From Verrucomicrobiota bacterium (GTDB taxonomy: Bacteria; Verrucomicrobiota; Verrucomicrobiia; Opitutales; UBA953): DNA of 14,341 nucleotides. The stretch is from positions 1-14,341 of the forward strand of contig RDYO01000021.1 of the NCBI GenBank assembly GCA_004293385.1, written 5' to 3'. This document shows, one piece after another, positions 6,866 through 14,189 of this stretch (position 1 is its first letter; every line of letters begins with the position of its first letter). The notes beneath the pieces are model-generated. The model did no database searches, was not told the DNA's origin, and was given only the letters and a program-made list of their open reading frames with translations. The translations under genes and the position numbers were made by a program.

Positions 6866-8422
6866 TTAGCGTTGGGCAGGAGCGGCGGCGGCGGGCTTGG
6901 CGGCCTTGGCCGGAGCCTTGGTGTTATGCTGCGAGTAGGTCGTGACGCCGGCGGCGACGGGATTGACGGACTTCGTCACGAGCGAAGGCACGAAGCCGAT
7001 CGTCAGCGAGGCGGCGAGGAGGACGCCGGCGGCGGCGCGCTCGGCCCAGCCGAGGTCGCCGAAGGGAGCGACGGCCCAGCGCTTCTCGAGCGCTTCGGAG
7101 GCGGGACCGAAGAACGTGGCGGCGACGGCGCGGAGGGCGTACACGGCCGAGATCACGACGGTGGAGGCGACGATGGCCTGCAGCCACAGAGGCTGGGCGC
7201 GCAGGGCGAGGAAGACGCCGACTTCACCCCAGAAGTTGCCGAAGCCGGGCAGGCCGATGGAGGCCATGGTCGCGGCGACGAAGAACGCGGCCAGGACCGG
7301 CGTCCGCGCGGCGAGGCCGCCCAGTTCGTCGAGACGGTAGGTGCCGGCGCGGGCGCGCACGGCGTTGGCGAGGAGGAAGAGCGCGGCGCAGGAGAGGCCG
7401 TGGGCGACCATCAGGAAGGCGGCGGCGTCGAGGCCGTCGGCCTGGCCGGTCACGCCGCAGACCCAGATGCCGAGGAAGATCGGACCCATGTGCGCGACGG
7501 AGCTCCAGGAGAGGAGCTGCTTGAGGTCGCGCTGCGCGAGGCAGATGAGGCCGACGAGCAGGACGTTCGCCACGGCGAACCAGAGGAACCAGGTGCCGAG
7601 CGAGCCGCCGGCGATGTCGAGGCTGCTCAGGCCGAGGAGGATGATGCCGTAGAGGCCGAACTTCTTGAGGGCGCCGGCGTGGAGCATCGAGACCGGGGTC
7701 GGCGCGGCGGAGTAGCCGGGGGCGGCCCAGGAATGGAACGGGAAGAGCGAGGCGAGCGTGCCGAGGCCGAAGAGCACCAGGGCGCCGACGGCGGCCGGGA
7801 TGTGCTTCGCGTTCTGCAGGCCGAGGGCGACGTTCTCGAACGTGGCCGCGCCGTACTCGACGCCGGCGGCGTCGACGGCGATGAGGATGCCCGCGAGGGA
7901 AGCCATGGCGCCGGCGGTGAGGAAGATCGCCATCTGCATGGCGGCCGGACGACGGCCTTCGCCGCCCCAGAAGAGCGTGAGGATGAACGTCGGGATGAGC
8001 GCGAACTCGTGGAAGAAGTAGAAGCCGACGAGGTGGTTGGTGCCGAACACGCCGAGCGTGCCGCCGAGCATGAACAGGATCAGGCCGAGGTACGTGTTAC
8101 GTCCTTCGACTTCCTGATTGAGGGCCTTCACGCCCGCGGCGAAGCCGACGAGCGAGGTCATCGCGAGGAGCGGCGCGCCGAGGCCGTTGAGCGCGAAGCC
8201 GAAGCCCCAGAAACCGACGGACTGGAACTGCTGCGGCGCGGTGGCCGGGTCGGTCCAGAGGACGAGCAGCCAAGGGCCGAGCACGGCCGGGATGGCGAAG
8301 CCACCGAAGGCGAAGCCCGAGGTGAAGCTGCGGGGGAGGTCGCGGCCGGCGAGCAGGATCAGGCCGACGAGGATCGGGGCCGTGACGGCGAGCGCGAGGA
8401 GCGAGGCAGGGAAAGTGTCCAT
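6866..8422 (-). CDS. nuoM: NADH-quinone oxidoreductase subunit M, divergent
   Basis: A 518-residue antiporter-like subunit of complex I, in the right operon place between nuoL and nuoN. The TM5 glutamate (Glu139, FFHEFALIP), the TM8 lysine (Lys253/254, GALKKFGLYG) and the TM12 glutamate (Glu400, GFGNFWGEV) are present. The TM7 lysine, expected seven residues before the PFH-W histidine (E. coli NuoM Lys234), is Leu223 here: the stretch reads GLGTLASLFPFHSW. NuoL and NuoN in this cluster keep it. The following block, AAPGYSAAPTPVSMLHAG, also departs from the usual LPDAH..APT.GSV. The C-terminus ends in a Lys/Ala/Pro tail (about 501-518). The start is ATG, 4 nt after nuoL. Subunit identity is firm; whether it pumps normally is open. 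Confidence 0.94.
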   Translation of the reverse strand: MDTFPASLLALAVTAPILVGLILLAGRDLPRSFTSGFAFGGFAIPAVLGPWLLVLWTDPATAPQQFQSVGFWGFGFALNGLGAPLLAMTSLVGFAAGVKALNQEVEGRNTYLGLILFMLGGTLGVFGTNHLVGFYFFHEFALIPTFILTLFWGGEGRRPAAMQMAIFLTAGAMASLAGILIAVDAAGVEYGAATFENVALGLQNAKHIPAAVGALVLFGLGTLASLFPFHSWAAPGYSAAPTPVSMLHAGALKKFGLYGIILLGLSSLDIAGGSLGTWFLWFAVANVLLVGLICLAQRDLKQLLSWSSVAHMGPIFLGIWVCGVTGQADGLDAAAFLMVAHGLSCAALFLLANAVRARAGTYRLDELGGLAARTPVLAAFFVAATMASIGLPGFGNFWGEVGVFLALRAQPLWLQAIVASTVVISAVYALRAVAATFFGPASEALEKRWAVAPFGDLGWAERAAAGVLLAASLTIGFVPSLVTKSVNPVAAGVTTYSQHNTKAPAKAAKPAAAAPAQR

Positions 8423-8426
8423 GAAA

Positions 8427-10271
8427 TCAGCGGGCGATGAGGAACCAGGCCAGGAAGAGGGAACCGATCACGATCCAGAGCGCGTAGGCGCGCGTCTGGC
8501 CGCGGTGGAAGGAACGGCCGGTGAGGTAGCCCAGCACCGCGGGGACGCCGCCGCCGATCCAGCGCACGGCGACGCCGTTGATCAGCAGGAGGTCGAGGAA
8601 GGCGATGAACTCGGCGACGCGACGCTGCACGGCGTCGACGTACCAGCGGTACACGCCGTCCATCCAGCGGTGTTCGAGGAGATGGTAGGTGCGAGGCGAG
8701 ACGACCTGGAGGGCGTCGGCGCCGCGGACGGAGCCGTAGAACTTCAGCGCGCCGAGGAAGCCGAGGACGAGCGAGAGGAGGCCGACGATCGTCGAGGGGG
8801 CGGTGAGGTGGAAGGCGATCGCGTCGAGGGCGCCCTTGATCGGCTGGAGCGAACCGGCGGGCAGGAGGGTCGAGGCGAGGAAGCCGCCGGCGACGGAGTA
8901 GACGAGGCCGAGCACCACGAGGGGCAGGGTCATCGTCCACGGCGACTCGTGCGCGTGGGAGGCTTCTTCGGAGTTGGCTTCGCCGAGGAAGACGAGGCGG
9001 ATCATGCGGCCGCTGTAGAGGCAGGTCGCGAGCGCGGCGAGGGACAGGAACGCGAAGATCGCGAGGTGGCCGTCATGCCAGGCGGCCTCGATGATGGCGT
9101 CCTTGGAGTACCAGCCGGCGAGGAAGGGCACGGCGCAGTTCGAGAGCGTCGCGGCGATGAAGGTCGCGGCGGTGAGCGGCATCTTCTTCAGCAGGCCGCC
9201 CATCTTGAGCATGTCCTGCTCGTGGTGGCAGCCGTGGATGACGGAGCCGGCGCCGAGGAACAGCGTGGCCTTGAAGAACGCGTGCATGGCCATGTGCATG
9301 AGCGCGAGCTCCGGATGGCCGAGGCCGAGCGCGCAGCCCATGATGCCGAGGTGCGCGAGGGTCGAGTAGGCGAGGGACTTCTTGATGTCCGTCTGGGCGA
9401 GGGCGCAGAGGCCGGCGAGCGCGGCCATGCCGGCGCCGGAGATCGCGATGAACTGCAGGACCTCGGGGGCGAGCAGGAAGCTCACGCGGGCCATGAAGTA
9501 GACGCCGGCGGCGACCATCGTCGCGGCGTGGATGAGCGCGGAGACCGGCGTCGGGCCGGCCATGGCGTCGGTGAGCCAGACGTGGAGCGGGAACTGGGCG
9601 GACTTGCCGAGGAAGCCGCACATGAGCAGCGCGCCGACGGCGGCGGGAATGGTCTTGGCGGCGGCGGCGTGGTCCTTGAGCGCGGCGAAGTCCAGCGTGC
9701 CGTAGAGCGAGAGGCACATGGCGATGCCGAGGATGAAGCCGAGGTCGCCGACGCGGTTGACGATGAACGCCTTCTTCGAGGCGGCGGCGGCGAAGTCCTT
9801 GTCGAAGTAGTGCGCGATCAGCATGTACGAGCTGAAGCCCACGAGTTCCCAGAAGATGAACGTCATGAGCAGGTTGTCGGCGACGACGATGCCCAGGATG
9901 GAGAACATGAAGATCGAGAGACCGCCGAAGAAACGGCCGCGGGCGGCGTCTTCCTGCATGTACCCGACGGAGAAGAGGTGGATCCACGCGGCGACGAACG
10001 AGACCACGAAGAGCATCAGGCGCGCGTTGGCGTCGAGGAGGTAGCCGAAGCCGAGGCTCACGCCGCCGAACTTGGCGAGCTCGACGTGCCAGCGGACGTC
10101 GGCGCCCTGGGCGAGGAGGTACAGCGAGAGGCCGGCGATGCCGAAGGCGGCGGCGGTGGAGAACCAGGCGGCGAAACCGCCCGCGCGGCGCAGGAACAGC
10201 GCGGAGAACGCGGCGGCGCCCAGCGGCAGGAACAGGATCCAGTGGACCAGGGACGAAAAGTCGGGGGACAT
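8427..10271 (-). CDS. nuoL: NADH-quinone oxidoreductase subunit L
   Basis: A 614-residue subunit, the distal antiporter-like channel of complex I. It has the core helices plus a C-terminal extension that should form the lateral amphipathic helix lying along NuoM and NuoN. Key residues are present: Glu142 (FIFWELVGFSSYML), Asp176 (NRVGDLGF), Lys223 (GFLGKSAQFPLHVWL), His248 (ALIHAATMVAAGVY), His330 and Lys334 (MHAFFKATLFL), and the Lys390-Asp391 pair (WYSKDAII). Residues 354-364 (MLKMGGLLKKM) match the family's mrkMGGL block. It follows nuoK by 10 nt and precedes nuoM by 4 nt. No Shine-Dalgarno sequence precedes its ATG. Confidence 0.97.
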   Translation of the reverse strand: MSPDFSSLVHWILFLPLGAAAFSALFLRRAGGFAAWFSTAAAFGIAGLSLYLLAQGADVRWHVELAKFGGVSLGFGYLLDANARLMLFVVSFVAAWIHLFSVGYMQEDAARGRFFGGLSIFMFSILGIVVADNLLMTFIFWELVGFSSYMLIAHYFDKDFAAAASKKAFIVNRVGDLGFILGIAMCLSLYGTLDFAALKDHAAAAKTIPAAVGALLMCGFLGKSAQFPLHVWLTDAMAGPTPVSALIHAATMVAAGVYFMARVSFLLAPEVLQFIAISGAGMAALAGLCALAQTDIKKSLAYSTLAHLGIMGCALGLGHPELALMHMAMHAFFKATLFLGAGSVIHGCHHEQDMLKMGGLLKKMPLTAATFIAATLSNCAVPFLAGWYSKDAIIEAAWHDGHLAIFAFLSLAALATCLYSGRMIRLVFLGEANSEEASHAHESPWTMTLPLVVLGLVYSVAGGFLASTLLPAGSLQPIKGALDAIAFHLTAPSTIVGLLSLVLGFLGALKFYGSVRGADALQVVSPRTYHLLEHRWMDGVYRWYVDAVQRRVAEFIAFLDLLLINGVAVRWIGGGVPAVLGYLTGRSFHRGQTRAYALWIVIGSLFLAWFLIAR

Positions 10272-10281
10272 CGGAAAAGGC

Positions 10282-10590
10282 TTAGTCGCGGAGGGTGGTG
10301 AGCGCGTCGGACTGCACGGTGCCGCGCTTGCGGAACAGGGCCACGATCAGCGCGAGGCCGACGGCGACCTCGGCGGCCGCGACGGTGATGACGAAGAAGA
10401 CGAGGACCGCGCCGTCCATGGTGCGGTTGAAGCGCGAGAAGGCGACGAGCGCCAGCGTGGCGGCGGCGAGCATGAGCTCGAGGCACATGTACACGACGAG
10501 CAGGTTGCGGCGCACGAGGACGCCGGTGAGGCCGAGCACGAACAGGAGTCCGGCCAGGAGGAGGTGATGCGCGAGGGCGGTGTTTTCCAT
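10282..10590 (-). CDS. nuoK: NADH-quinone oxidoreductase subunit K
   Basis: A 102-residue three-helix membrane subunit of complex I, the family's normal length. Two buried glutamates needed for proton transfer are conserved: Glu38 in MCLELMLAAA and Glu74 in AAAEVAVGLAL, matching E. coli Glu36 and Glu72. It links the NuoJ/H side to the antiporter chain. It sits 10 nt after nuoJ and 10 nt before nuoL, as in most nuo operons. No Shine-Dalgarno sequence is seen. Confidence 0.97.
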   Translation of the reverse strand: MENTALAHHLLLAGLLFVLGLTGVLVRRNLLVVYMCLELMLAAATLALVAFSRFNRTMDGAVLVFFVITVAAAEVAVGLALIVALFRKRGTVQSDALTTLRD

Positions 10591-10600
10591 GGCGGCGTTC

Positions 10601-11134
10601 TCAGGCTTGGTTCTCAGGGTTGTCCTTGCTCAGGGACACGACGCCGACGAGGGCGACGAGGAGCAGGAAGCCGGCGATTTCCAGCGGGAGGAGGTACTTG
10701 GAGTAGAGGAGTCGGCCGAACGCCTTGGCGGCGGTGACGAACTCAGCGGGGTTCGTCGACAGCTCCGCCGGCGTGGCGCCGGCCTTGACGGTCGAGACGG
10801 CGCCCGACCACTGGAAGAGCCAGAGGACGGCGGCGGCGAGGAGGAAGAAGACGGCCAGACCAAGCGCGGCGGTCTTCCAAGGATACGCGCCCTGCGGATC
10901 CTCGGTATCGAGGAGCATGATGATGAAGAGGAACAGCACCATGACGGCGCCGGCGTAGACGAGGACCTGCAGGACGCCGAGGAAGTAGGCGTCGAGGAGG
11001 AAGAAGTCCGCGGCCACCCCGACCAGGGCCAGGATCATCCCCATGGCGGAGGTCACCGCGTTGCGGCTGAGGACCAAGAGAAGAGCCGCCCCGAGGGTCA
11101 GGGCAGCGAAGAAAATAAACAGGCCGTCCGGCAT
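10601..11134 (-). CDS. nuoJ: NADH-quinone oxidoreductase subunit J
   Basis: A 177-residue membrane subunit of complex I with about five helices. The TM3 signature VYAGAVMVLFLFIIML (59-74), which carries the pi-bulge and conserved Tyr60 involved in coupling, is intact. It starts MPDGLFIFFAAL at ATG 11134, in line with the usual NuoJ N-terminus. It is the first gene of the nuoJKLMN block: nuoA-I do not precede it, and the next gene upstream is folA, 135 bp away. The block therefore probably has its own promoter or is read through from thyA-folA. Confidence 0.96.
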   Translation of the reverse strand: MPDGLFIFFAALTLGAALLLVLSRNAVTSAMGMILALVGVAADFFLLDAYFLGVLQVLVYAGAVMVLFLFIIMLLDTEDPQGAYPWKTAALGLAVFFLLAAAVLWLFQWSGAVSTVKAGATPAELSTNPAEFVTAAKAFGRLLYSKYLLPLEIAGFLLLVALVGVVSLSKDNPENQA

Positions 11135-11269
11135 GGGTCGGACGGTAGGGCGGGGGTAGGCGTTGGAAAGGAGAAAACACCCCTAAAAGCCCTTTTTTGC
11201 CAGTTTATGGGGGGCATAAGCCCCCGACCGCCCTTGACCCCCTAATTATGACCGAAATCAGTCAATACC
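11135..11269. promoter_or_regulatory. Gap between folA and nuoJ
   Basis: A 135-bp non-coding stretch that probably holds the nuoJKLMN promoter. It contains a strong GC hairpin (separate entry), an A/T run AAAAGCCCTTTTTT at 11185-11198, and a near-palindrome TGACCGAAATCAGTCA at 11249-11264 with two mispairs. I could not place a convincing -35/-10 pair. No Shine-Dalgarno sequence precedes nuoJ; the leader just before its ATG is pyrimidine-rich. Confidence 0.5.
11210..11225. other. GC hairpin GGGGGC-ATAA-GCCCCC after folA
   Basis: A perfect 6-bp GC stem with a 4-nt loop. It lies 45 bp beyond the folA stop and 76 bp before the nuoJ start. No U-tract follows it in either direction (the minus strand continues CATAAACTGGCAAAAAAG), so it is not a standard intrinsic terminator. 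It could be an atypical terminator, an mRNA 3'-end stabiliser or a leader structure of nuoJ. Confidence 0.5.
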
Positions 11270-11740
11270 TCAGAGGGGCCGGTGTCGGCGCATCTCGCAG
11301 GTGGGGTGCTGGGCGATGACCTCCCCAGCGTCGAACTTACCCGTCCAGTCCGGGAAAAAGGCGTCCGCCTCGGGCTCCATGGCCACGTGGGTCAGGATCA
11401 GCTCGGCGCACCAGGGGAGGGCCTCCGCGTAAAGGGCGGCCCCGCCGGCGAGGAAAAGGGTCTTGGACGGCTCGACCAAGGCGGCCTCCCGCCAGTCCTT
11501 GGCGACGATCACGCCGGGCGCGCTGAAACCGGAACGGCTGAGCACGACGGTGGTGCGGCCGGGCAACGGACGGCCGATGGATTCGTAGGTCTTACGTCCC
11601 ATGAGCAGGACCTGTCCCATCGTGGTCGCCTTGAAGAACGCGAAGTCCTCTGGGATGCGCCACGGGAGCTTGTTGTGCAGGCCGATGCCGCGGTTGCGCG
11701 CGACGGCCGCGATGGCGATGAGCGGACGACCGAGGTCCAC
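11270..11740 (-). CDS. folA: Dihydrofolate reductase
   Basis: A 156-residue enzyme, close to E. coli FolA (159). It reduces dihydrofolate to tetrahydrofolate with NADPH. Visible landmarks are the Met20-loop region GIGLHNKLPW (18-27), catalytic acid Asp32 in PEDFAFFK, the NADPH site MGRKTYESIGRPLPGR (47-62), VVLSRS (65-70) and the glycine pair in FLAGGAALYAEAL (97-108). The only workable start is GTG at 11740, 4 nt after the thyA stop; the next Met is at residue 41, inside the fold. Pairing with thyA is functional: ThyA converts methylene-THF to DHF, which this enzyme recycles. Trimethoprim would be the expected inhibitor class; sensitivity cannot be read from the sequence. Confidence 0.95.
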   Translation of the reverse strand: MDLGRPLIAIAAVARNRGIGLHNKLPWRIPEDFAFFKATTMGQVLLMGRKTYESIGRPLPGRTTVVLSRSGFSAPGVIVAKDWREAALVEPSKTLFLAGGAALYAEALPWCAELILTHVAMEPEADAFFPDWTGKFDAGEVIAQHPTCEMRRHRPL

Positions 11741-11744
11741 GGCG

Positions 11745-12590
11745 TCAGATGGCGACGGGCGCCTTGATCGCCGGATGCGGGTCGTAACCTTCGACGGAGA
11801 TGTCTTCGAACTTGAACGCGAAGAGGTCCTTCACGTCGGGGTTCAGCACCAGGCGGGGCAGGGGACGCGTCTCGCGCGAGAGCTGCAGATCGACCTGCTC
11901 CACATGGTTGGAATAGATGTGCGCGTCGCCGAAGGTATGCACGAAATGCCCCGGTTTCAGGCCCGTGACCTGCGCGATCATGTGCGTGAGCATCGCGTAG
12001 CTGGCGATGTTGAACGGCACGCCGAGGAAGAGGTCCGCGCTGCGCTGATACAGCTGGCAACTGAGGCGCCCGTCGGTCGAGACGTAGAACTGGAAGAGCG
12101 TGTGGCAGGGGGGCAGGGCGACCTGGTCGGCTTCCTCGGGATTCCAGCCGGAGACGATCAGGCGGCGGCTCGAAGGGTTGCGCTTGATCTCTTCGACCAC
12201 GCGGCGGACCTGGTCGACGCCGTCGTTCGCGAAGGTGCCGTCAGGCTTCTTCGTCGCCCCGAAATTGCGCCATTGATGGCCGTAGACGGGGCCGAGGTCG
12301 CCGGCGGAGCGGCCGAACTTGGCGCACTGTTCTTCGGTGGCCCACTCGTTCCAGATGCTGACGCCGCGCTCGGTGAGCCAGGCGTTCTGGGTGCTGCCGG
12401 ACAGGAACCAGAGCAGCTCGTGCGTGATCGACTTGAGGTGGACCTTCTTGGTCGTCACCAGCGGGAAGCCTTCGGCGAGGTCGAAGCGCAGCTGCGCCCC
12501 GAAGATGCCGATCGTGCCCGTGCCGGTGCGGTCGCCCCGGATTTCTCCGTGCTGCCGGACGTGGCGAAGCAGGTCGAGGTAGGCCTTCAT
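11745..12590 (-). CDS. thyA: Thymidylate synthase (ThyA type)
   Basis: A 281-residue folate-dependent thymidylate synthase that methylates dUMP to dTMP with methylene-tetrahydrofolate, releasing dihydrofolate. Conserved elements are Arg21 (DRTGTGT, phosphate binding), the KKVHLKS..HELLWFLSG block (48-65), Arg142-Arg143 (from the partner subunit), nucleophile Cys162 (ALPPCHTLFQFYV), RSADLFLGVPFN (183-194) and HIYSNH (224-229). It is slightly longer than E. coli ThyA (264) through the loop around 83-122. The start is ATG 12590; GGAGA lies 13 nt upstream, rather far for a ribosome site. It forms an operon with folA and is divergent from lysS. Confidence 0.97.
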   Translation of the reverse strand: MKAYLDLLRHVRQHGEIRGDRTGTGTIGIFGAQLRFDLAEGFPLVTTKKVHLKSITHELLWFLSGSTQNAWLTERGVSIWNEWATEEQCAKFGRSAGDLGPVYGHQWRNFGATKKPDGTFANDGVDQVRRVVEEIKRNPSSRRLIVSGWNPEEADQVALPPCHTLFQFYVSTDGRLSCQLYQRSADLFLGVPFNIASYAMLTHMIAQVTGLKPGHFVHTFGDAHIYSNHVEQVDLQLSRETRPLPRLVLNPDVKDLFAFKFEDISVEGYDPHPAIKAPVAI

Positions 12591-12607
12591 GGGTCTCGGT
12601 TATTCTC

Positions 12608-12637
12608 CGGAAAGCCCCCTCCGCAACACGGAAAGCC
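12608..12637. promoter_or_regulatory. Direct repeat in the thyA/lysS divergent gap
   Basis: CGGAAAGCC occurs twice (12608-12616 and 12629-12637), exactly 21 bp apart, i.e. two helical turns, between the divergent thyA and lysS starts. A wider inverted repeat TCTCCGG (12604-12610) / CCGGAGA (12667-12673) frames it and supplies a GGAGA upstream of each gene. It may be a regulator site or chance similarity; no regulator can be named. Confidence 0.3.
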
Positions 12638-12694
12638 GAACCTTTCGCCCTTGCCTCCCTGCCTTACCGGAGACACCCCTTGCGGGTAGCCCAC

Positions 12695-14179
12695 ATGAGC
12701 GAAAAGCCCGACCTCAACGCCATCTCCCACGACCTCCACGCGGTCCGGAAAGAGAAGCTCGCCCTCCTCCGCGCCGCGGGCGAAGACCCGTTCCGCGCCG
12801 AGTGGGACCAGACCCATGTCTCGAACGAATGCCCGGCCCTCCTGCCCGAAGGCGTCGAGGAAGGTCCCGAGGTCTCCGTCGCCGGCCGCATCGTCGCCCT
12901 GCGCGTCATGGGCAAGGCGAGCTTCGTCAAGCTGCTCGACCGCGGCGGCATCATCCAGACCTACTTCACCCGCGACGCCCTGGGCGACGCCTACGACACC
13001 CATTTCAAGAAGATGGTGGACTCCGGCGACTTCGTCGGCGTCCGCGGCAAGCTCTTCCGCACCAAGACCGGCGAGGTCACCGTGCGCGTCTCGGAATACA
13101 AACTGGTCTCGAAGTCCCTCCGTCCGCTGCCTGAGAAGTGGGCCGGCCTGACCGACGCCGAGAAGATCTACCGCCAGCGCTACCTCGACCTCGTCGTCAA
13201 CGAGGAGTCCCGCCGCCGCCTCTTCATCCGCAGCCGCGTGGTCGAGTCGATCCGCCGCTTCCTCTGGAGCCGCCAGTTCACCGAAGTCGAGACCCCGGCC
13301 CTGCACGCCATCGCCGGCGGCGCCGCGGCCCGTCCGTTCGAGACGCACTCCAACGCCCTCGACTGCGACTTCTACCTCCGCATCGCCCTCGAGCTGCACC
13401 TCAAGCGCTGCCTCGTCGGCGGCATGGACCGCGTCTTCGAGATCGGCCGCGTCTTCCGCAACGAAGGCGTGTCCGTGAAGCACAGCCCGGAATTCACGAT
13501 GCTCGAGGCCTACCAGGCTTACACCGACTACCGCGGCATGATGGAGCTCGTCCGCTCGATGATCCAGAAGGTCTGCGCCGAAGTCCTCGGCACGACCAGC
13601 GTCGTCCGCCCGGACGGCGTGGCCATCGAACTCGGCGGCGAATGGCGTGAAGCGAAGTACAAGGACCTCATCCTCGAGCGCACGGGCGACCCGCAGTGGT
13701 TCTCGCGCACGAAGGAAGAGAAGATCGCCGCGTGCAAGGCCCTCGGCCTCCACGAGCCGCGCGCCGACTGGGAAGATTTCGAGGTCACCAACGAGGTCTT
13801 CGGCAAGCTCATCGAGCCGGGCCTCATCCAGCCGACCTTCGTCACGCACATCCCGAAAGAACTCTGCCCGCTCGCCAAGGTCACCGTCGGCGACGACTCG
13901 ACCATCGACGTCTTCGAGCTCTGCATCAACGGCCAGGAGATCGCTCCGGCCTATTCCGAGCAGAACGACCCCGGCGTGCAGCGCAAGATGCTGGAGATCC
14001 AGGCCGGCGCCGAGACCCAGAAGATCGACGAGGACTTCCTTCTCGCGCTCGAGCACGGCATGCCCCCCGCGGGCGGCCTCGGCATCGGCATCGACCGCCT
14101 GGTGATCCTGCTGACCGGCGCGGCCAACATCCGCGACGTCATCCTGTTCCCGACGCTCGCGCCCGAAGCGCAGGCCTGA
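12695..14179 (+). CDS. lysS: Lysyl-tRNA synthetase, class II
   Basis: From ATG 12695 it is 494 residues, the family's usual length. It charges tRNA-Lys. An OB-fold anticodon domain (about 60-140) precedes the class II core. Motif 1 lies around 183-202 and is followed by GGAAARPFETHSNALD (208-223), motif 2 is at 248-275 (FEIGRVFRNEGVSVKHSPEFT), and motif 3 at 460-487 (GGLGIGIDRL...IRDVILFPT). Lysine-site Glu233, Glu271, Tyr273 and Glu422 are present by alignment to E. coli LysU. However, the EIANxxSELND block reads EIAPAYSEQND, replacing the contact Asn with Pro418, and RIAPEL reads RIALEL. An alternative TTG start at 12680 has GGAGA 6 nt upstream and would add five residues; the choice is uncertain. 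The next gene follows after 10 bp. Confidence 0.94.
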   Translation: MSEKPDLNAISHDLHAVRKEKLALLRAAGEDPFRAEWDQTHVSNECPALLPEGVEEGPEVSVAGRIVALRVMGKASFVKLLDRGGIIQTYFTRDALGDAYDTHFKKMVDSGDFVGVRGKLFRTKTGEVTVRVSEYKLVSKSLRPLPEKWAGLTDAEKIYRQRYLDLVVNEESRRRLFIRSRVVESIRRFLWSRQFTEVETPALHAIAGGAAARPFETHSNALDCDFYLRIALELHLKRCLVGGMDRVFEIGRVFRNEGVSVKHSPEFTMLEAYQAYTDYRGMMELVRSMIQKVCAEVLGTTSVVRPDGVAIELGGEWREAKYKDLILERTGDPQWFSRTKEEKIAACKALGLHEPRADWEDFEVTNEVFGKLIEPGLIQPTFVTHIPKELCPLAKVTVGDDSTIDVFELCINGQEIAPAYSEQNDPGVQRKMLEIQAGAETQKIDEDFLLALEHGMPPAGGLGIGIDRLVILLTGAANIRDVILFPTLAPEAQA

Positions 14180-14189
14180 GTCCTTCCCC

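Noticed and set aside
6872..8440. A 522-codon open frame on the + strand
   Set aside because: It lies antisense to nuoM and has the same low-complexity acidic composition and no motif.
8118..10301. A 727-codon open frame on the + strand across nuoM/nuoL
   Set aside because: It is antisense to two well-identified membrane genes. Its product is a Glu/Gly/Ala/Arg-rich composition artefact typical of GC-rich DNA read opposite hydrophobic codons, with no domain.
11210..11225. Hairpin as an intrinsic terminator of thyA-folA
   Set aside because: No U-tract follows on the transcribed strand, so I list it only as a hairpin of unknown role.
12587..14056. A 489-codon open frame on the - strand
   Set aside because: It is antisense to lysS, whose class II motifs are unambiguous.
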